This document shows positions 43,595 to 57,037 of a DNA stretch of 64,000 nucleotides, one piece after another (position 1 is the first letter of the stretch; every line of letters starts with the position of its first letter). The DNA is taken from assembly GCA_028386065.3 (NCBI GenBank), contig JAKUCV010000161.1:40116-104115 (forward strand), written 5' to 3'. The notes beneath the pieces were generated by a model. The model was not told the origin of the DNA. It saw nothing but the letters and a program-made list of their open reading frames with translations, and ran no database searches. This DNA is from Turnera subulata. Taxonomy: Eukaryota; Streptophyta; Magnoliopsida; Malpighiales; Passifloraceae. Made by a program: the position numbers and the translations under genes.

Positions 43595-44935
43595 TCTTTG
43601 AGTTTGAAGTTTCTTAGACTATAAAGGCTTTAGGCGTATTAGGCATATAATATTCCATGTCTAAATAGGTATGTTTAGATTATAAAAAAAAAATTATAAG
43701 AATATGAATTCTTTAAGCATGTCTCAATCCAAATTAGGCATGTTCAAAATGTCATATAAATGGGGTTTAAGTTATAATTTTCTTCAAAATAAGTACCTAG
43801 TATAATTTTTTAAGGAATCCTTTAACTCAATAACTCATACTTGGCATATCCATAATTGTTCAATTGTAATTTTCCGTCGGTTAGTTGTTTTTTTCAAGAA
43901 AAGCTTAAAGCAATTTTAATTATTTTTCATATTTTATCATCTCTCAAAACTTTTTTTTCCCTTACAAATCTCCCAAAAATCTAAGACATCGCACTATTTT
44001 GATAAGCTAATGAGGGAAATATAAAAATTGATTTGGATTTAATTAATTGTGATAAGATTATCTTTCTATTTTTAGGCACCAAACATATATCCTCATGACA
44101 AAGTTAAAACAAAAAATCCCTAGAAAATTTTAATTCCCATTTAAACAATATTATTACTATGCTTGTACCATTTGTCGAAGGAAAATAAATTTGTTCTTTA
44201 AAAATTTTCGATTTGAGGCCACTGACATTAATTATGTTTTCCTTTTTATGTATATTTATACCCCCTCTACTTATCAATTATATGCATTTTGTGATCTTAT
44301 AGATAACATAATCAATTATCCTATAATCCAAATTATTAACAACATTCCTTACTTTATGTATAGATTTCTCTAAAAGCATTTTTTGGGGGTTAGATAACTC
44401 ATAAACCCAAAGCTAAGTGAAACTACTACTACCATTCTATCACCCCCTCAACCAACAACTTGCAATGAGGATGCAATGTTGCAGTAAGTGCACACTACTG
44501 CTACTGCTACTACTACTAACCCATAGACAGGTTATCCCAAGCTGTCATATCCCCAAGAAATCCAAAATACCCATTTTATCCTTCCTCCAATTAACCCTAC
44601 CTAACCACATCACCTCACACATGTAAATCTATTTAATAATAGCCAGTCAAAACAAGGTAGAAAAATAAAAAAATAAAATCCCAAAAGATCATGAATCCCA
44701 AAAAAAAAAAAACACTGCAATAAAAACTAGAAAGACCGATAAACCGGGTTGCCGGTGGGAAATCCAAGACTCCCTATACATCCAAGTCAGGACAAAAGTG
44801 TCGCTTTGTCCACGTAGGATGCCATCAAATCAGGTTTCTTTACTTTCCCCTCGTGCCCCGTCACCGGCTACTCCCGGTTCCCTTTCTTACACGCTAACCT
44901 TACATTAGTGAACTGTCCAATTTTTTTTGTTTGGC
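43595..44935. other. Intergenic and upstream region of invertase gene
   Basis: AT-rich with no gene. The last few hundred bases are the presumed promoter of the invertase gene. A short CTA/CTG-type repeat lies at 44490-44520. Confidence 0.45.
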
Positions 44936-44943
44936 TATAAATA
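44936..44943 (+). promoter_or_regulatory. TATA box of invertase gene
   Basis: GGCTATAAATACAAG is followed about 30 bases later by a C/T-rich start region (CCTCTCCCCTCTCTCTC), a common plant transcription start context. The coding ATG is 1.1 kb downstream, and an intron in the 5' leader, ending at a TGATAG acceptor near 46021, is likely. Confidence 0.6.
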
Positions 44944-46072
44944 CAAGTTCTTGAACCCCATGTCCCTTTTTCCTCTCCCCTCTCTCTCTTTCTTGCATCT
45001 CTTTGTCTCCCTCTCCTCCCCGCCCCTTCTCCGGCGAACTCTCCGGCTTGTCGCCACCGGAGACACGCTCCATCTCTCACCCATTGTTCAAAGGTCTCTT
45101 CTTTTTTAAGTCTCTCCCTTCCTCTCTTGTGGGTTTTTGCTTGTGTGTGTGTGTTTTAGGAGTCTTTAAGACTTGAGAGAGGAGAAGAAGAAAGGAAAAA
45201 ATAATCATTTCTTGAAAGTTTCAAGCTTTAGATCTGTCTTTTCTTAGCTCTCTCTTTGTTGGGGAACACAACAGATTTTTTTGATCTTCACCTTTACGTT
45301 TTCTATGTGAGTTTGCGTGTCTCTTTTCTAGATGGGTTACACTTACACACCATTCCTTTTTCTTTCCTTCTTTCGTGGATCTTGATCTGCTGGGGGGTGT
45401 GAATTTCAAGTCTTTGTTTCCTTCTTCTGCCTTGTGTTTGTTTTCTTGTTAGATAATAACACTTGGGTGTTTTTCTTTAAAGTGTGTAATGCGTCTCCTC
45501 TTTTTACAAAATTACGAAAAGGTTTGTTTTGTTCTTTCTCCATTTTCTGATTTTGGTCAAATTTTCCTGGTTTAGTCTTGAATGGTGCTTTTGGTCATTT
45601 CTTCCATGTGTTACGAATCGGAGAAAACTGTTACATTCGTTCAATTTATTTTAATAATTTTTTTTTGCAAGTTTCTTTCTCCAGTTTCTTGTTCCTCATT
45701 ATCTGGTTCATAATGTAATCATTCTTGTCGGATGAAAATACGGAGCTGCCTTTGTTTTTCTATGTCTTTTTAATTGATTTGCTAGCTTAATAAATTTGAT
45801 TTGCGAGAGCTTGCTCATTTGCTCAGAATCAGTCTTAGAATCAGTGCAGTTTCTATCTTGAGCTTGGTACTCACATGAGCTAGTCTTTTTCCTGATTCTG
45901 TTTTTAACTTTTGTGTGCTGTTAATGTTAGCACATGCTGTGTATTTGATGCTCTTGTTGACCGTTGAATATTGGTACTTGTAAACTGTAAGTTTTTATTT
46001 TATTTCTTCTTTTTGGTGATAGAAACAAGGCATTCACTCCATTGTTTCGCAAGCATTGAAAGAGAAAAACAA

Positions 46073-49000
46073 ATGGAAGGAACCAAAGAGATGGGGGGGC
46101 TTAAGAATGTGAGCTCGGTGCATTCAATCTCCGAAATGGATGATTTCGATCTCTCCCGCCTCCTTGACAAGCCTAAGCTGAACATAGAGAGGCAGAGATC
46201 GTTTGATGAGAGGTCACTAAGTGAACTCTCCATTGGGATTAACAGAGGCATTGATAATTTTGAGGCCACATATTCACCAGGTTGCAGGTCAGGGTTTGAC
46301 ACGCCTGCATCATCAGCTCGGAACTCTTTCGAGCCACACCCCATGGTGGCTGATGCCTGGGAAGCATTACGGCGGTCTATGGTTTATTTCAAGGGCCAGC
46401 CTGTGGGTACTATTGCGGCCTATGACCATGCCTCTGAAGAGGTTTTGAACTATGATCAGGTATGGTCATTTTGTTCTCTGGCTATGTTGGATAATGTCTA
46501 TTATGGCTTTTCTGTTCTTTCACCTATAAAACAGTAGCTTGTTCATCTAGCCATTGTTAGGCGCTCATATGTTGGGCCTTATACGTTGGTGGTGCATTTT
46601 ACACCTTAGATGCATTTTTTGTGCTGTATACATTGAACCAAAGTAATGAAGGAAATCTGGTTCAGGCATGAATGTGGTGGATGTAGCTGCTTTAGGCCAA
46701 ATACGAATGACATATTTAAGTGAAGGCATCCATGATGTTTGCAAAATCATGAAACTTGAAAATGTGGCTTGGATTGGGAGTGAATCTATAAAGAAAGATG
46801 CTCAGAACTTGAGTCTATAAAGATTCTCAGAAAAACGTAGTATGTCTCTACTCAGGATGTACAAATTGGCTACGCTTTGCTTTGATAATGTTGAAGAATG
46901 CAAATTGGGAAGCGATTTTTATGAACCAGCACTGAAAGTCTCGAGTCTGGTCAATTCAAATAGGTGGAGATTGAAAATATGATTCGAGTTTCTTTAAATG
47001 CAATTAGAAAACTCTTATAACCAAGATGCTATTTTCTTTTTCCTATCCAGGTATTTGTACGAGATTTCGTCCCCAGTGCGCTTGCTTTTCTGATGAATGG
47101 TGAGCCTGAGATAGTGAAGCATTTCTTATTGAAGACCCTAGTTCTTCAAGGGTGGGAGAAAAGAATAGATCGGTTCAAGCTTGGGGAAGGAGCAATGCCT
47201 GCTAGCTTTAAAGTACTTCATGATCCTGTTCGGAAGACAGATACTCTTGTTGCAGATTTTGGTGAGAGTGCAATTGGAAGAGTTGCTCCTGTTGACTCTG
47301 GTTTCTGGTGGATCATTCTTCTCCGAGCATACACAAAATCTACCGGAGATTTAACGCTATCAGAGACACCAGAGTGCCAGAAGGGTATGAGGCTTATATT
47401 AACTCTCTGCTTGTCGGAGGGCTTTGATACTTTCCCTACACTTCTTTGCGCTGATGGATGCTCTATGATCGATCGCAGAATGGTAAGTAATTGTTAAGGA
47501 CTCTTTGTTTCCATTGTGTGCATGAACGTATGTTTGTAGCTCGCACCTTGCATTTTATAGACTTTATGCAAGATGGTTTGTTGATTGTCCAAAGAGATGA
47601 AAAGAAGATGTTTCTCTTGCTTCGCTAAATTTTTATGTCAGAAAATACAAGTATGTTCTATGTTAAGCTGCCTATGACAAAGTGGATAGTAGTTTTTATT
47701 GACGAGTAATGTAGAACCTCAAACACTTAGATAGGGTCTGAGACAGCTGCTTTACTATAGTACAGAAGTTGTTACTTAAATGAGTGAAAAGTGGACTTTT
47801 ATGCCATATTCATCTCCTGGGAAGTCCTTTGTTTAGGCAATTCTTCAGTTCATCAGAACTCGCTTGAAAATGGTCCCTCTGCTATTTCAGCTTGAGTTCG
47901 GGAATAAGGACTGAAGTCTGAGTTTTTACTATTGCAAACCTAATTGCTTCTTCATAACTCTATTTCGAGTCAAAATTTCCCCTTTTTCTTGGATGGGAAC
48001 ATTGCTGCTGTTGGTGCATTTTTTTTTATTTTCTCCCACTTCCAACTTTATTTAAAGTGCGATGCCTCTGGTGAAGTTTGATGCTTAGAACTTTATTTCT
48101 TTTTGTTCCATCATGCATGCACGTCACAGTACAACTTTCACTTTTTAATAGGAAATAATAAAAATTAAAGGACTATGCCCTAAGAATTCATTTGAGAGAT
48201 GACTCTTTTTCAACTTTGTTGCCATGAAGTATGCTGTAGTTTGATCTGTCTGGCTTTCAATACAGCTGATCTAAGTGTCATTGTTAGTTGAGTTATGCTC
48301 TCTCGATTTCTGAAACTATTCCCTCATGTACGTGTTTGTAATTTCCACATAAGAGGCTTTTATTTTGGACGATGGCTCTGCTCTACTTTTCTTTTACTTG
48401 TTACATGTTTGAAGTTATTTACATATTTTAACTGCATAAGTTTGTTTCCAGGGTATTTATGGTTATCCAATTGAAATCCAAGCACTTTTTTTCATGGCAT
48501 TGAGGTGTGCTTTGTCAATGCTGAAACATGACGCAGAAGGAAAAGAATGTATTGAGAGAATCGTGAAACGCCTACATGCCTTGAGTTATCACATGCGAAG
48601 TTACTTTTGGCTCGACTTTCAACAACTAAATGACATATACAGATATAAAACTGAAGAATACTCTCATACTGCAGTAAATAAGTTCAATGTTATTCCTGAT
48701 TCAATCCCAGAGTGGGTATTTGACTTTATGCCAACACGTGGTGGCTATTTTATTGGCAACGTTAGTCCCGCAAGAATGGATTTCCGATGGTTTGCGTTAG
48801 GTAACTGTGTTGCCATTTTGTCTTCTCTTGCAACTCCTGAACAATCAATGGCCATAATGGACCTTATTGAGGCTCGGTGGGAGGAGCTGGTCGGGGAGAT
48901 GCCCCTGAAAATATCTTATCCTGCATTAGAAAGTCACGAATGGCGCATCATAACTGGTTGTGATCCCAAGAATACAAGATGGAGTTACCATAATGGTGGA

Positions 49001-50702
49001 TCGTGGCCAGGTTTGTCCTTCTTCCCCTCAGTGGTGTTTCTTATCACAGCCCAGCATTGTCCTAAAGAAAGAGTAACAGAAAAGCTGGGGAATGCAGTTA
49101 CAACTTAGATCACATCCCATAGTTAAGCTATCTAGTGTCTGTTTATGGGTTTTGTTTTTTCTGCATGTACTATTGCTTGTCCTTAGTTTGAATCCTTGAA
49201 ATTTGGCTCTTAAAAAATCCAGTGTCCACAGAAACTAGAAAAACTATCGTGAGGTGGTAGGAGCTGGACCAAGATAATCACTTTTTGAGATCCCTAGATT
49301 GAATAATCTTTGGATCCACGAATTTTCCCTTGACTACATATTCTATATGTCTGCTGTTACTTGCTCTTCTTATATTAGAAAGCACAATGTGATAGCAGGT
49401 TGTACCCAAGCCTTTTTTTGCTTGTTACATCTAAGAAACCAGCAGCTAAGTTTCTTTTCTATCATACATGTGAACTTCCAATTCATTTATCGCATATAGA
49501 GAGTCGCCATTATCCAAAATGTCACTGTTAGGATTGTCCAGTTCTTACACAACATGGCCCCTCTGCAGTGGAGGATTATTGGTGTTATCGCTCACTGCAT
49601 TAGTCCAACCACAGTTTTTTTCCTCCATACCATACCCAAATTCCGCAGTTAGAAAATAAGTTAGTGACTTTTTAAAGTTATTTTCTTTCCATCCATCCAA
49701 ACCCAAGGCAAATTGGTTGATATTATATTTGACAAAGTGAAATATATTTGTCTTTTCTTTTGGCTAAAACCTATTGTCCTTTTGAACAAGGCAAGACTTT
49801 TATGTTTAGTGAAATTTTCAAATGCTAAGATTGGAATCATCAATCTCTTGGTCTCATGGTCAAAATAAGGTTCCAAAGAAAACGATTAAGCCTATATGTA
49901 TATGTTTCTAAAACAGTCAAGGTTCCTTTCTAATTGTGTCATTCCCCTGAAGCTTGAATTTTGTTTCTAGCAATCCTAGCTGTTCTCTTGCTCAAGACTA
50001 ATAATGATAATAATAATTATGTTCTCCTCATGTAAGTAAGGCCACTCTAATATGTTTTTATCTACCAGCCAACTGGAGTGTTTTCTGTTAGTATGATGAT
50101 TTACTTGCTTATTCGTTTGCAAGCTTCAATTGCATATTAATGCTTTTACGTGTGTGGCCAACCGTGTCATTCAATTGTCAAAGCTTATTCCTGCATAATT
50201 TAATTCAATACTTTTGCTTGGTTAATCTTGGGATTCCATTGCTAGATCTGATTCATTATTTGGTACAGGCATCAAGATTGTATAGATGCTGTCACTTTAA
50301 GCTGTACCTTTTAGAGCACACTTCTGTATTTGAATTAGTGGTTTTATGCCTTTAACTTGTCTTTTTATCTCCTACAAAATCGTCTTTGCTTTCATACTGG
50401 ATGCAGTGCTTCTGTGGATGTTAACTGCTGCATGCATCAAAACGGGGCGTCCACAAATTGCAAGACGAGCTATTGATCTTGCCGAAACCCGTTTGTTGAA
50501 AGACAGCTGGCCAGAATATTATGATGGGAAACTTGGTAGATACATTGGCAAGCAGGCGAGGAAGTACCAGACCTGGTCAATTGCTGGGTACTTGGTGGCC
50601 AAGATGTTGCTTGAGGATCCCTCCCACTTGGGAATGATCTCCTTAGAAGAAGACAAGCAAATGAAGCCAGTGATCAAAAGATCATCTTCTTGGACGTGCT
50701 AG
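46073..50702 (+). CDS. CINV1: Cytosolic alkaline/neutral invertase (GH100)
   Basis: Four coding exons, 46073-46459, 47051-47482, 48452-49010 and 50407-50702, all with GT/AG borders, give 557 aa, the normal size of cytosolic family members. The enzyme hydrolyses sucrose to glucose and fructose in the cytosol at neutral pH. The N-terminus ([33 protein letters not shown]) has the conserved regulatory Ser region and no plastid transit peptide. The GH100 core includes [38 protein letters not shown] (with the catalytic Asp region), [41 protein letters not shown] and [18 protein letters not shown]. The C-terminus SSSWTC is typical. Exon 3 ends and exon 4 starts within the Val codon after GGSWP. No damage seen. 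The CINV1/CINV2 choice is by resemblance only. Confidence 0.95.
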
Positions 50703-51624
50703 ATAGAGGTGGATTGAATTCAAGCAAAGTAGCAGCAAAGAAAAAGGATAGGAGAAAAGCAACCGGACCGCCCCGGGAAAGTTTAGATTGTGCCATTGCC
50801 GGACCCATTCATTGGTTTCTGTCCTTGTAACTTTGTTTGAGAGTTTGGTTTTGTAAAATAGCTCCTGCTAAGAGACCACTGTTTTTTTGCTTTTCAAATA
50901 AGAGGTACATTTTGCAGTTTATGTCAAAGAATTTTGGATGGCGTTCTGGTGAATGCCATATTTGTGGTTCATATTAGCTTCAGGCTGTTGAAAATGGCCA
51001 AAAAAGACATTGTTTTTGCTAATTGTTAAAGGACTTTCCCACTGGAAGAGAGTGGAAAAGGTTACATAAACCTATTCATTCCAATTTATACTTTGCTACC
51101 AACACAGAATTTGTGTTCTGAAAGATTGTTCTTCAGAAAAGCCTTTCCTAGAATAGTCATACTGATTGATTTCTCTGACTTTACACAAACCATAACAAGT
51201 GGAGTCTTCCTATGACCTAGTAACCTTGTGGGTACCTATTGAAATTATTTATAAGTAACCCTTTTGTTGAATGATCATACTGATTAATTTCCATGACTTC
51301 AGATAAAAACAATTACATGGGAAATTTTATATATGATCATCGAAATGGAGAGCATAATCCGTGCACTGGAGTCTTTAACCTACTGGGCATATATAAAAAA
51401 TTGTTTACAAATGGAGTGGAAACGGTGGAAATATTGAGCATTTGATATAATATTTTTTTTGTCGAAAGCATTTGATATAATATATGCCAAGTGCCAACAT
51501 CTATTTGTATAAAATCTTTTATAAATTATATTACACGTTTATCTCTTGGGTAATAAAGATTAGTAACAAACTTCCATAATTTCATTAAAAAAAAAAACAC
51601 ACAAACGAAAAAAGGTTTAAAAAA
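50703..51624. other. 3' UTR of invertase and spacer
   Basis: About 230 bases after the stop show 3' UTR character with AATAAG near 50898. The remainder is AT-rich without features. Confidence 0.5.
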
Positions 51625-51696
51625 TTCCGTTGCCGGGAATCGAACCCGGGTCTCCTGGGTGAAAGCCAGACATCCTAACCGCTGGACGACAACGGA
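51625..51696 (-). tRNA. tRNA-Glu (UUC)
   Basis: On the minus strand a 72-nt cloverleaf: acceptor TCCGTTG/CAACGGA with discriminator A, D-loop GTCCAGCGGTTAGGA, anticodon loop CTTTCAC (anticodon TTC), and T-arm CCGGGTTCGATTCCCGG. No intron. A T run suitable for pol III termination follows at 51614-51620 (AAACC/TTTTT on the minus strand). Confidence 0.97.
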
Positions 51697-52030
51697 TTTG
51701 TTGACACTAAAAGCACACTAGGAAACTTAAATCATTTTTGCCTTCATATTTTGCAGATTTATATTATATCTGGACATGATTGACAGTAATACTCTTACAT
51801 ACATTTTTTAAGGTTATAATATTAAACACAAGACTTTTTCCTCAACATCATTAGCTTTTTTTTATTACATATTGTGTTAAGGATTCGCTGGGTACAATAA
51901 TTTACAGTGATCCTGGAGAAAAATAAGTATGGTTTAGATTGTATTCCTTTATGCTGTGAAACCTGTTCTTCAGTCATTTCTGTGTTTTAGCTTCAAAAAG
52001 AGAAGATCAAGAACAACATAAAACTAGGGA

Positions 52031-52102
52031 TGCGTTTGCCGGGAGTCGAACCCGGGTCTATTGCTTGGAAGGCAATTATCCTAACCGTTGGACTACAAAC
52101 GC
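52031..52102 (-). tRNA. tRNA-Gly (UCC)
   Basis: On the minus strand a 72-nt cloverleaf: acceptor GCGTTTG/CAAACGC with discriminator A, D-loop AGTCCAACGGTTAGGA, anticodon loop CTTCCAA (anticodon TCC), T-arm CCGGGTTCGACTCCCGG. It lies 334 bases from the tRNA-Glu gene, same strand. Confidence 0.97.
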
Positions 52103-55100
52103 AGTTGATGTTAGATCGTGATTACTCTATAGACAAAACAACACTATTTGCATCTTTCGTAGCTCAATTTTACAAGACAAAATCGGAGAGACATGGTTGT
52201 AATATTGGAGTTTTCCCATGATGAATTTTTTTGGTCGAACCATGATGAATTGTTGTTTATATGAATATCAATTGCATAGAAAAGTTAAAAATAAGCAACA
52301 GCGGAAAAGATACCACATTTTCCACTTCTTGAATAGTCATGTCAGCATAAATTTTCTCATCACATTCTCTTTTTGGAAAAAAAAAAAAAGAGATGCTAAT
52401 CCCAAGCCGAAAGTCATTTAGTTTCGCTTAAACAAGGCTTCAGCTTGAGTCTTACACAAAATTCTTATTAGTAGGCACACTCACTATAACTAAGTGTGCG
52501 ACCCAGACCCAGATCAAATTTGAATTAATCGGGGCAAAATTCTGGATATCGGATGGGAAAAAAGAAAAAAAAAAAGAAGAAATAGACATGCCACACAGGA
52601 GCTATACTATCAACTAATAATGCACATTATTACACATTTCCTTGTTTGGTTGGAATCATGAAGGAAGAGGGAGTGGAGGAGTCACCATCTGGAATGCTTA
52701 ACATGGAGAGTGACCAACGAAAGAGGGAAGTGTGAATGTGTGATGCATGCATAGTAATTTTTGCTGTCTAGCTATGGCCAACAACCCAAGTGTCAAACAT
52801 CATAGCATTATCTATACTCATCGTTGCCCACTTTTAAGGGAAACTTTGTTTTTGGAGAAGTAATTCAAACAAAAAGATTCATACTTTACAAGTTTGCCAG
52901 CTACCCCATATATATAGTGGGATAACATTCAACTTGAGGAATTTCAAACATGTTGTATTTTCTTTGTAGCTGACCGACCATTATCTTGGACATCTAATTA
53001 AGATAGTGCTAGAATAATTTTCTTGGATTTCATATGCGTCTATTGCCAATACTACTAATTATTTAAAAGATGCGGGTTTATTTATGTTAGGAATGGCTTT
53101 TTTCGAACTAATCAGCATTTTCTATAGATGGATTTTGACATGATTAATTCTCGAGTGTTGCATCGTTGAAAATTAAAAATGAAAATACAATATGAAGTAA
53201 CAAAGAAAAACATATTTGTCCTTATATTGTTTGTGTAAAAAAAAAAGTATCAATAAGCAGCAAATTATGGGGGATTTATCAATCAAGACGACTAGACGAC
53301 AAAATGGTCTTCAATGCAAGGATTGTTAGTTGGTTGATGGAAGGAAGACTTGATGACAGATGGTTCAATATTGATTCCCTTCTTAATTAAACAATGGAAG
53401 CGGCAAGTTTAGGATATATATTCTATCTTTTCTTTTTCCTTTTTTTAATTAATCATGTTTAGAGATCCCTTCATTAGGTGATAAATGGAAGAAACTAAGA
53501 GGAGCATTCTCCTTAAGCATTCACACAAACCTGTACCCTGAATAAAATTCCTCCAATTTCACAAATTTCTTAGGTTTTCAGAATGTCTTCCTTTCTTCTT
53601 TTTTCCTCCATAACTGATTTTTATTTATAGTAATAATTGTAAATTTCGCCTAATACCACCTTTCTCCACGAATTCTTAGCTTGATTTGTCAGCACTTAGT
53701 AATGTCAACAAGTTGGAAAGACAGCTAATAATTAATTAAGCTGACTAGCAACAGTTGCTTCTATAACTATAAAATTCGAGTTCACACATAAGAGGATAAT
53801 GCTTTCCTTAACATCTTCCTCAATAATTGACATATCCATCACTGCTCTCTATTTCTTTTGCAGGTGATTTTTTCCCTGAAGTATGGCACTAGATTCTCCT
53901 TCAGCTTTCTTTTGTGCTGGGAATTGTGTCACAAAATATGGCATTCTAATACTCTAATGCTGTCCATATTTGATGGAGATGGTGGGAGGTAAGGCCATGA
54001 AATGGGGGTTTGTATTTATTTTTGATGACTTTGTCAAATACCCACCACCACAAATAAAAAAATTATCCCCAAGAAGAAGAGAAAAAGAAATTGTAAGGTA
54101 TGGATGGGTTGACTGACTGGTGGCTGGTTGCCTCCTGGGACTTTTGAGTACAGGAAACTGTGATGGAACTTCTGTTTAACAGAACCAAATAAGACAAAAG
54201 AGAGAGAACAAAGAAAATTGTAGTGATGTAAATGGGAGGTGTGGGGCTGTGTGTGGGGGATGAGTTGTCCTAGTCCATTAGATGCTTAGCTGAGCTGTCT
54301 AGCTTCTGCCTCTTGAATGCACACCATAATGCCCATGTTGCTTGTCCTACCAATGGCCCTTTACCATGGAGGCCCCCCCATTTCACCAGTTCCTCCTCCT
54401 ATTGTTTCACTTCAAAGGTATGTTCTTTCTTCTCTTCAACTGAAGTGGAAGAATTGTAGCAGTGAAAAAAATGAACCTTTTAGTGTGTGAGTTCTATTTG
54501 GAGGCTTCACAAACACAGAAGTTGATAGTGGTTTCTATTTTTCTGTTTGTCTGTTCAGAAAATTGACTGTTTATATGACCAAACTGAGGAAAAAAACAGG
54601 GTTCATTCTTGTTATGGGGTACTTGGGTGAATTTTATTTATGATGGGTACCCTTTCTTAATTGACAGTGTCACTGCACAAATTTTTTTTTTTTTAACACA
54701 AACCTATCCAAGAAAGAGGGTTGTTGGAATTGATTAGCGTCATCATGATCGTCATTATCAACAAAACAATACAAAACAAAAAACATTAAAATCAGTAAGA
54801 AAAGAAGCAAAAGAAAAGATGATTGATATAGGTAAGTAAAATAAAAGCCAAGCAGAGAAGAAAGTGACCCCATCCAATTAGTGTTTTCTCTTTTCATTTG
54901 CTAGAGATATGTCTTCTTTTTCCCCCCAACTTGATTTATTTTCAACATTTGAATGAAACCCCAAAAAGTCTCCCTCCCGCACTGTAGCTTTGGTTTCAAT
55001 AATAAATTGCATGACAATGAAGTCTGTGGACAAATCAATAAAAAACCACAAGTTATAATGGTTCTATTTTTTTTATCAGGAAACACAGAAAAGTATTGGT

Positions 55101-55681
55101 TTTTCCTGATACAGCAAATCTGGAAGGCTACATAATAATAATACAGATTGATTGGTACATACACATCCAATATACACATTCCTCTCTCTTACACATAGAC
55201 CCCACGAGTGGGGCACTTATACTTCTGCAAAAAAATTTTACAGGCCTTAGCTTAGCTCCTATACTTGATTCTTTTAGCTTTATTGGCTCTTTCTCTCACC
55301 TAACTACACTTTCTCTTACTTTCTCCTTTCTCCAAGGACAGCAGTCAATTACAAGGAAGAAAAGAAAAGAAGATCCCCACGCACTACCAGACTAGCTACC
55401 AAATCCACAAGGTCTCTCATATATATAAATATAATTTTACTTCTTTTGTGTTTTTTTCTTTTTAATTTATAAATCTTGGATTGATTTATCTGGGTGTGTG
55501 TGTGTGATACTTGAAGCACAAGAAAAAAGTGTGGGTATAATTATAGAATAAATATGGATTGCAATCAATAATTGGATTTCTTGGTTTGCCAATAAGAAGA
55601 AGAACAAGAAACAAGGGAGAGGATCAAGAACTTATTTCTTGGTTGGAGGGAGGTAGCTTAGAGCTAGATAGATAGTTAGCT
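52103..55681. other. Intergenic and promoter/leader of TCP gene
   Basis: No gene recognised. From about 55150 the sequence becomes C/T-rich with CTCTC and TTTCTCC runs and a TATA-like CATATATATAAATATA at 55418-55432, giving a leader of roughly 200 bases before the TCP start codon. The region 54420-54900 has no supported frame. Confidence 0.45.
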
Positions 55682-57037
55682 ATGGAGTTACTGGAGACAC
55701 ATGGGAAAGATCATCATCATCATCACCATAGCCAGAAGCAAGAATCTGGAGCATCCTCTCCTGCTTCACAACAAATAGTCACACTTGAAAGTCAGTCTTC
55801 CTCTCAGTTGCAACAACAACAACAACAGCAACAACAACATGGGTCTACTTCTATTACTACTTCTGCTACAACTCACCAGCAGCAGGGCCCATTCATGGGC
55901 TCCATATCCAACCAAATCAGTAGCATCCACCCTCCACCTTCCACCACATCCACAACCTCTACTTCCTCCATCACCAACACCAAGCCCACCACCAAGAGGC
56001 CCTCCAAGGACCGCCACACCAAGGTGGACGGCCGCGGCCGGCGCATCCGGATGCCGGCGATGTGCGCTGCCCGTGTGTTCCAGCTCACCAGGGAGCTAGG
56101 CCACAAGTCTGATGGAGAAACCATAGAGTGGCTGCTGCAACAAGCTGAGCCTGCCATTATTGCTGCTACTGGAACTGGTACTATCCCTGCCAATTTCTCC
56201 ACACTTAATGTCTCTCTACGTAGCAGTGGATCAAGCACTATTTCAGCTTCAAAATCAGCCCCTCTTTCCTTCCATAGTGGGTTAGCCTTCTATGATAATA
56301 ACATAGGCGGTGATCAAGCAAGAAGACTCCTGGGTTCTAACACAACAATGTTAGGGTTTCCACATCAGCTCTATCCGCAGAGTACTAACCCTTTTCCTCC
56401 TCCTGAGGAGAACTACCTGAGGAAAACTTTCAGGGAAGATCTGTTCAAAGAAACAACACATGATCATCATCATCCTCATCATCATCACCAGACCGGTACA
56501 GAATCACCGGTTGATGCCACCAAGTCAAGAAATACAGGAGATCAAGATGATCATCATCATCAGGAACCGGGTTCCATTAGAACAACTGCTACTCTTCCAA
56601 CTCCAGCTATGTGGGCAGTTGCTCCAGCTCCCACCACGAACGGTGGCAACACATTCTGGATGTTACCCGTCGGCGGCGGTGGTCCGGCCACTGCCACGGT
56701 GGCGGAGCCTGGGCAGATGTGGACTTTTCCGGCCAGCGGAGTCACTCCTATGCAGAGAGTAAATTTCAGCTCCGCTGCTGGTGGTGCAGGAAGGGTCATG
56801 AGCCCGGTTCAGCTCGGGTCAATGATAGTGCAGCAGCCAATGGGAGGAGGTCATCATCATCAGCAGCTGGGGTTGGGAGTATCAGAGAGTAATATGGGGA
56901 TACTGAGTGGTGTTAGTGCCTATAGTAATAGTAGGATTGGTCTGGGTATGAATTTGCAGCAACATAGTCAAGAAAACCAGCCACAAGGTAGTGATAGTGG
57001 AGGTCATGACATTGAAAACCCTAGTGATTCTCAATAG
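55682..57037 (+). CDS. TCP8: Class I TCP transcription factor, TCP8-like
   Basis: A single open frame of 451 aa without introns, as usual for TCP genes. The TCP domain (about residues 109-163) reads [17 protein letters not shown] (basic region) then [19 protein letters not shown] and [12 protein letters not shown] (helix-loop-helix), with the class I signature and the redox-sensitive Cys of class I proteins (Cys128). [20 protein letters not shown] follows. C-terminal blocks MWAVAP...[20 protein letters not shown] and [13 protein letters not shown] match the TCP8/22/23 group. The rest is low complexity: His runs at 11-16 and about 262-270, and Gln runs at 44-52. It binds GTGGGNCC-type sites in the nucleus and regulates growth; dimerisation with other class I TCPs is known for the family. 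TCP8 versus TCP22/23 is by resemblance. Confidence 0.95.
   Translation: MELLETHGKDHHHHHHSQKQESGASSPASQQIVTLESQSSSQLQQQQQQQQQHGSTSITTSATTHQQQGPFMGSISNQISSIHPPPSTTSTTSTSSITNTKPTTKRPSKDRHTKVDGRGRRIRMPAMCAARVFQLTRELGHKSDGETIEWLLQQAEPAIIAATGTGTIPANFSTLNVSLRSSGSSTISASKSAPLSFHSGLAFYDNNIGGDQARRLLGSNTTMLGFPHQLYPQSTNPFPPPEENYLRKTFREDLFKETTHDHHHPHHHHQTGTESPVDATKSRNTGDQDDHHHQEPGSIRTTATLPTPAMWAVAPAPTTNGGNTFWMLPVGGGGPATATVAEPGQMWTFPASGVTPMQRVNFSSAAGGAGRVMSPVQLGSMIVQQPMGGGHHHQQLGLGVSESNMGILSGVSAYSNSRIGLGMNLQQHSQENQPQGSDSGGHDIENPSDSQ

Noticed and set aside
55766..56238. Overlapping frames across the TCP gene
   Set aside because: They are shadows of the TCP reading frame and its His/Gln-coding repeats.
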